Source of the DNA: Atrichornis clamosus
Taxonomy: Eukaryota > Chordata > Aves > Passeriformes > Menuridae
Assembly (NCBI GenBank): GCA_013400975.1
Contig: WBMZ01014017.1
Location: forward strand, 1 to 64,000
DNA length: 64,000 bases
Direction: 5' to 3'
Shown: positions 61,888 to 64,000 of the stretch, piece after piece
How the letters are laid out: each line of letters starts with the position of its first letter
Position numbering within the stretch: position 1 is the stretch's first letter
Translations under genes and position numbers: made by a program
Notes under the pieces: generated by a model
Database searches by the model: none
What the model was told of the DNA's origin: nothing
The model's input: the letters and a program-made list of their open reading frames with translations, nothing else

Positions 61888-62323
61888 GTAAAAGCGTGGC
61901 TGCCTTTGGTTAGAAAAGAATTAATTCTCCTTCATCAGTGGATATGGCCAGATGAACTACATAGCTTCATCCACCCAACTAAATGCACTTCAATAAAAGT
62001 ATATCATTACTTTAGCCTTTTACAAAGATCAAAAGATGAATGACCAAAATATATAAAAATCATATTAATTTTATTTTTTTAATTAGAGGTAGTAGTGTGA
62101 ATTCATATAGGTGCAAAAAATATGTCTGTTGTTTTGGGTGAGTTTTGTCCATGCCTGAAGGTCCAAAGTTATACGAGAAGTTCTTGCAAGCATTCCTGTC
62201 TTTACTCTTTGGGCTTTTTTCCCTTTTGGGTTGTCTTAAGAAATGTTATCATTTTGCCTTCCGCCTCCTTCTGTATCAAATACAAATATGTAGCAAAAAA
62301 AGATGTGGCTTTTTTTTCGACAG
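61888..62323 (+). other. CELSR1: Intron 9 (436 bp, phase 0)
   Basis: GTAAAA donor and TTTTTTTCGACAG acceptor. AT rich; nothing else seen. Confidence 0.94.
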
Positions 62324-62509
62324 ATACTGAACAACTACGTGCAGTTTGAAGTGTACAGTGGCCTGAGCCAGGTTGCTAGTTTGAAGATGAGCCAGTCGCG
62401 AGTCAGTGATGGGGAATGGCATCATTTATTAATAGAGCTGAAGAGTGCAAAAGATGGTAAAGATCTCAAGTACCTCGCTGTCATGTCCTTGGACTACGGC
62501 ATGTACCAG
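62324..62509 (+). CDS. CELSR1: CELSR1 exon 10: laminin-G 2, middle
   Basis: The exon is 186 nt (62 codons), phase 0 to 0, with donor CAG|GTAAGG. It encodes ILNNYVQFEVYSGLSQVASL, then KMSQSRVSDGEWHHLLIELK and SAKDGKDLKYLAVMSLDYGM plus YQ. The DGEWHHLLIEL strand is the laminin-G signature. The loops on either side are diverged from my recollection of the mammalian protein. Third-position GC is 38 of 62, lower than in exons 3 and 4. Confidence 0.96.
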
Positions 62510-62838
62510 GTAAGGCAGGGTCATAACTTGACCACTAAGCGCTGCAGAAATGCTTTTAGGAGAAAGTAGGATGAAGGACTGTGGACAAATACTTGTGCTG
62601 TGAGACATGCTCTGCAGTGATTTGTGCCTAATCAATGATATTAATTTTTTAAGCCTAATGATAAGGTATCTTAAAGAAGTCTGTAAAAATACTCGTTCCG
62701 ATGTCTGGCTCCTCACTGCTTTGGTATTTTTTCTCTAATCTACTGTCAGTTACTGCTTGACTCCATCACTACAGAAAGCAGGCTGTCTGTGTCATGGAGG
62801 ATGATAGTGCTTCTTATCAGCTGTCTTTTTCCTCACAG
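62510..62838 (+). other. CELSR1: Intron 10 (329 bp, phase 0)
   Basis: GTAAGG donor and TTTTTCCTCACAG acceptor. Nothing else seen. Confidence 0.94.
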
Positions 62839-62952
62839 AGCACTGTGCAGATTGGAAATCAACTACCTGGACTGAAAATGAAAAGCATCATTGTGGGAGG
62901 TGTCTCTGGAGACCAAGTCTCTGTTCAGCAGGGATTTTATGGATGTATGCAG
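62839..62952 (+). CDS. CELSR1: CELSR1 exon 11: laminin-G 2, part 3
   Basis: The exon is 114 nt (38 codons), phase 0 to 0, with acceptor CCTCACAG and donor CAG|GTATGA. It reads STVQIGNQLPGLKMKSIIVG, then GVSGDQVSVQQGFYGCMQ. The Gly-Gly and FxGCMQ elements are the conserved end strands of a laminin-G fold. Exons 10 and 11 are both frame-neutral if skipped, but skipping would break the fold. Third-position GC falls to 15 of 38. Confidence 0.95.
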
Positions 62953-63278
62953 GTATGAAATGAAAAGTGTAGCAATAAATTTTGAACTAATGACAAAACA
63001 CCCAGGTGAAAATGTGCATGTTTGTTTTTCATCCATCCCCAAACATTTCTGTTTCCTCTATAAAAAATATATAAGAATCAAAATATTAAAGTCTACCCAC
63101 TTTTTCAGGTGCAAATCTGATTGCACAGGGCAACAACATTTGAAAAAACAGTCTGGATTTGGCTCATCAGATGATTTCTTTAAAGTGTAGCCTTATCAAT
63201 TGATGAAAATAGTGAAACACGTAATGCTGTACCCTGAATGAAGACTCTAATTCAAAAATATTTGTCTTTTGTCACCAG
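62953..63278 (+). other. CELSR1: Intron 11 (326 bp, phase 0)
   Basis: GTATGA donor and TTTGTCACCAG acceptor. AT rich; nothing else seen. Confidence 0.94.
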
Positions 63279-63453
63279 GGAGTAAGAATGGGAGAGACAT
63301 CTACAAATATAGCGACACTCAACATGAAACAGGCTATCAAGATTAACGTGAGGGAGGGCTGCGAAGTGGATAACCCTTGTGACTCCAACCCGTGTCCCCA
63401 GCACAGCTATTGCAGTGATGACTGGGACAGCTACTCCTGTGTCTGTGATCCAG
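63279..63453 (+). CDS. CELSR1: CELSR1 exon 12: laminin-G 2 end and start of EGF-like 5
   Basis: The exon is 175 nt, phase 0 to 1, with acceptor GTCACCAG and donor G|GTAACC. It encodes GVRMGETSTNIATLNMKQAI, then KINVREGCEVDNPCDSNPCP and QHSYCSDDWDSYSCVCDP plus a split Gly. The EGC cysteine closes laminin-G 2. The following Cys pattern (CDSNPC, YC, CVC) starts the next EGF-like repeat, which must finish in exon 13 outside the window. Intronic read-through gives a short tail that ends at 63569. Confidence 0.96.
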
Positions 63454-64000
63454 GTAACCTGCTGACCACTCCCCACACTCATCCAGGAGCTGGATCACAC
63501 CTTCGTGCACTCATCAGAAGCAGCACAGCGCAGCAGCAGCAGCATGCTGGCAAAGTGCTTATCTTCTGATTCTTCCCCTTTCAATCACTATTATTCTTCT
63601 CACTCTTACTGTAGCACCCTGGAAGCTGCAGTCATGGGCTAAGGATCTAGGCAACATATCCACTAAACAGAAAGACAGTCTCTCTGGTCCAAAGGACTCC
63701 TTCTGTACATCTCCCCTTTTCTTTTCCTGTTTTTTCTTTCTTTTTCTTTCTCTGCCTTTTCTGCTGTTGAATTTCAGTGTCTCACTCTGCATTCTAATCA
63801 AGATACTTTGAATGTTTTCTCTGTTTTGGAGCATGTAGCCAGCACATGCTGTCAGCACCCAGCACAGTCACCTCCTAGACATGCAGTGAGAGAATACAAA
63901 ACTATTTGTAGCACATGCCCTGAATATAAAACTGGGAACCAAAGGCACAAGGTTGCCTCAAGCATGGTAACAGACTATCAAAAAGAATGGCTTACTATCA
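63454..64000 (+). other. CELSR1: Intron 12, 5' part (phase 1)
   Basis: Begins GTAACC. It contains a short CAG run (about 63529-63543) and a pyrimidine-rich stretch (about 63708-63760). The latter resembles a polypyrimidine tract, but no conserved EGF exon follows it before 64000. No exon 13 in the window. Confidence 0.9.

Larger units (their letters stand above)
1..64000 (+). other. CELSR1: CELSR1 locus, internal part (introns 1-12, exons 2-12)
   Basis: Eleven exons on the + strand splice into one uninterrupted frame that reads as the middle of the CELSR1 ectodomain. CELSR1 is a large adhesion GPCR of the planar cell polarity pathway. It sits at cell-cell borders, binds homophilically through its cadherin repeats, and partners Frizzled and Vangl proteins. 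I prefer CELSR1 to CELSR2 or CELSR3 because segments such as RSFPPQSF, NEKHDFIALE, the GETTTTVAP stretch and CAAQGTQTGSKK match my memory of mammalian CELSR1 better than its paralogues. Exon 1 (cadherin repeats) lies upstream. GAIN, GPS, the seven-helix domain and the tail lie downstream. No promoter or polyadenylation site of the gene is in the window. Confidence 0.95.

Noticed and set aside
63708..63760. Polypyrimidine tract as the acceptor of a further exon
   Set aside because: The sequence after it does not encode the expected EGF continuation and contains stops; exon 13 must lie beyond 64000.
1..64000. CRISPR arrays, operons, bacterial insertion sequences, tRNA or rRNA genes
   Set aside because: No spaced direct-repeat array, no bacterial gene structure and no cloverleaf or rRNA sequence. 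The window is a vertebrate gene interior.

Overview
This window is vertebrate, almost certainly bird, nuclear DNA and lies inside one gene, CELSR1. CELSR1 is an adhesion G-protein-coupled receptor, an atypical cadherin and the Flamingo/Starry night orthologue that works in planar cell polarity. The gene runs on the + strand. Evidence for a bird is the set of avian-style CR1 retrotransposon 3' ends, a solo LTR of an ERVL-like type I recall from bird genomes, the low repeat density, and exons that stay very close to mammalian CELSR1. I cannot name the species.

Eleven coding exons are visible. All have GT-AG borders and all splice in one continuous frame (2,157 nt, about 719 residues): 7342-7980, 28220-28442, 32669-32784, 35449-35537, 54545-54702, 55622-55785, 56823-56948, 61721-61887, 62324-62509, 62839-62952 and 63279-63453. 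I number them 2-12, assuming the usual single large cadherin-encoding first exon upstream of the window. They encode, in order: the end of the cadherin-repeat region and the Flamingo-box segment, EGF-like 1 and 2 (exon 2), EGF-like 3 and laminin-G 1 (exons 3-7), EGF-like 4 (exon 8), laminin-G 2 (exons 9-12) and the start of the next EGF-like repeat (exon 12). The GAIN/GPS region, the seven-helix domain and the cytoplasmic tail lie downstream, beyond 64000. Everything encoded here is extracellular.

About 97 percent of the window is intron. Introns 2 (20.2 kb) and 5 (19.0 kb) dominate. They hold the CR1 fragments, the solo LTR, microsatellites, a near-perfect 26-bp-stem hairpin, an isolated CpG-dense patch and several G-quadruplex motifs. 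No other protein-coding gene, tRNA, rRNA or processed pseudogene could be supported. The longer intronic reading frames have no recognisable domain.

Two single-base Ns (21301 and 60355) mark assembly joins. The second sits exactly between two identical 156-bp copies and is best read as a false duplication from unmerged contig ends. I found no convincing undescribed biological system. The points most worth a second look are the assembly artefact, the hairpin at 47872-47949, the CpG patch near 49.3 kb, and the inverted CR1 pair flanking exon 3.
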